A stretch of 14,024 nt of DNA. It comes from Kangiella sp. (lineage in GTDB: Bacteria > Pseudomonadota > Gammaproteobacteria > Enterobacterales > Kangiellaceae). Below are positions 13,522 to 14,024 of the stretch, in pieces (the stretch's first letter is position 1; each line of letters opens with the position of its first letter). The translations under genes were made by a program, and so were the position numbers. The stretch spans positions 1 through 14,024 of the forward strand of contig JAPHRL010000114.1 of the NCBI GenBank assembly GCA_026195755.1, in the 5' to 3' direction. The notes beneath the pieces were generated by a model, which was not told where the DNA came from, ran no database searches, and saw nothing but the letters and a program-made list of their open reading frames with translations.

Positions 13522-14024
13522 ATTAAATCATCATTACTTAAAAGTCCTAATACTAAGGCACTGATTTTTTCTGCGCTTGTGCTGGCTTTTTCCAGCGGCT
13601 TACTTCATTTGTGGTTAACAGAGCAACAGCATAATCAGCAGCAGAACTATATCAACAGTTATGCAGCAATGCTGACAACGGCCTCGGCCAGTCAGCTCGG
13701 TAGTTTTATACACAATCAGGACACGGATTCCATTGAGTCAGTTGCAAAAGGTCTGTATGAAAATGATAGCGTTTATAAAGTTGCTATTTATCAACGAAAT
13801 GGGGCTCTCTTGTTCAAGCTGGAAGCTGATGAACTACCCAGCGACCTACGCTCAGTAGTTGCTGATATTTATTTTCAGGAAGATAAAAACGGCTACCTTA
13901 CGCTATACTTTAGCCCAAATGCCCAAGCCTCACTAATTTCACAGGTTGTTGCACAGCCAGGCATGATCTGGATTATAAGTGGCCTTAGTTGGTTGTTACT
14001 ACTCTTGCTAATTTCTTTTCGAAA
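13522..14024 (+). CDS. smp: Smp/YtjB-like membrane protein (partial, runs off right edge)
   Basis: The frame is open from 13510 (after TAA 13507) to the window end. It encodes a hydrophobic segment at about residues 12-31 (ALIFSALVLAFSSGLLHLW), a periplasmic-looking domain of about 115 residues, and a second hydrophobic segment (MIWIISGLSWLLLLLLI). Topology and divergence from serB match E. coli Smp (YtjB), a membrane protein of unclear function. No ATG, GTG or TTG lies in frame before the first membrane segment. ATT at 13522, eight nt after AAAGAG, is the best start I can see; GTG near 13576 would remove half the segment. The true start therefore needs confirmation. The C-terminal cytoplasmic tail is outside the window. 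Confidence 0.65.
   Translation, partial: MKSSLLKSPNTKALIFSALVLAFSSGLLHLWLTEQQHNQQQNYINSYAAMLTTASASQLGSFIHNQDTDSIESVAKGLYENDSVYKVAIYQRNGALLFKLEADELPSDLRSVVADIYFQEDKNGYLTLYFSPNAQASLISQVVAQPGMIWIISGLSWLLLLLLISFR

Overview
The window looks like chromosomal DNA of a gammaproteobacterium. Evidence: a complete EF-P beta-lysylation set (epmA, efp, epmB), a NudC of the Zn-ribbon type, serB divergent from an Smp/YtjB-like membrane gene, and a FimX-like regulator next to serB as in Pseudomonas. The composition is moderately AT-rich, and the gene content would fit a marine Oceanospirillales/Kangiella-like genome. That taxon is an inference and was not tested. No rRNA, tRNA, CRISPR array, integrase or transposase gene is visible.

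Layout. 1-85: start of an exported protein on the minus strand. 86-400: non-coding, with several hairpins and a terminator. 401-2789: minus-strand operon, in transcription order a YtrA-type GntR repressor, an ABC ATPase, an ABC-2 permease and a 59-residue single-pass membrane protein. Its promoter (2907-2935) is overlapped by a palindromic candidate operator. 3008-4982: plus-strand YeiH-family membrane protein and nudC. 5133-5575: an 11-codon ORF followed by an unrecognised 119-residue protein.

5592-8466 is the EF-P block. epmA and efp are on the minus strand and epmB is divergent from efp with only 26 bp between the start codons. EpmB makes (R)-beta-lysine and EpmA attaches it to Lys34 of EF-P, which relieves ribosome stalling at polyproline stretches. 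The efp-epmA gap is filled with palindromes: two REP-like hairpins and a 127-bp near-symmetric MITE-like element whose end supplies the efp stop codon.

8569-12530 holds a 590-residue protein with a PilZ-like C-terminus and a FimX-like REC-PAS-GGDEF-EAL protein whose catalytic motifs are all degenerate. Together they look like a non-enzymatic c-di-GMP/type IV pilus signalling pair. serB (minus) meets the fimX-like gene end to end with interlocking stop codons. A divergent Smp-like membrane gene, apparently without an ATG, GTG or TTG start, runs off the right edge.

Most of the window is ordinary core genome. The most interesting parts are the degenerate FimX/PilZ pair, the mobile-looking repeat at the efp stop codon, the coupled 11-codon ORF, the small membrane protein in the ABC operon, and the hairpin-rich gap at 226-403, which could encode a small RNA.
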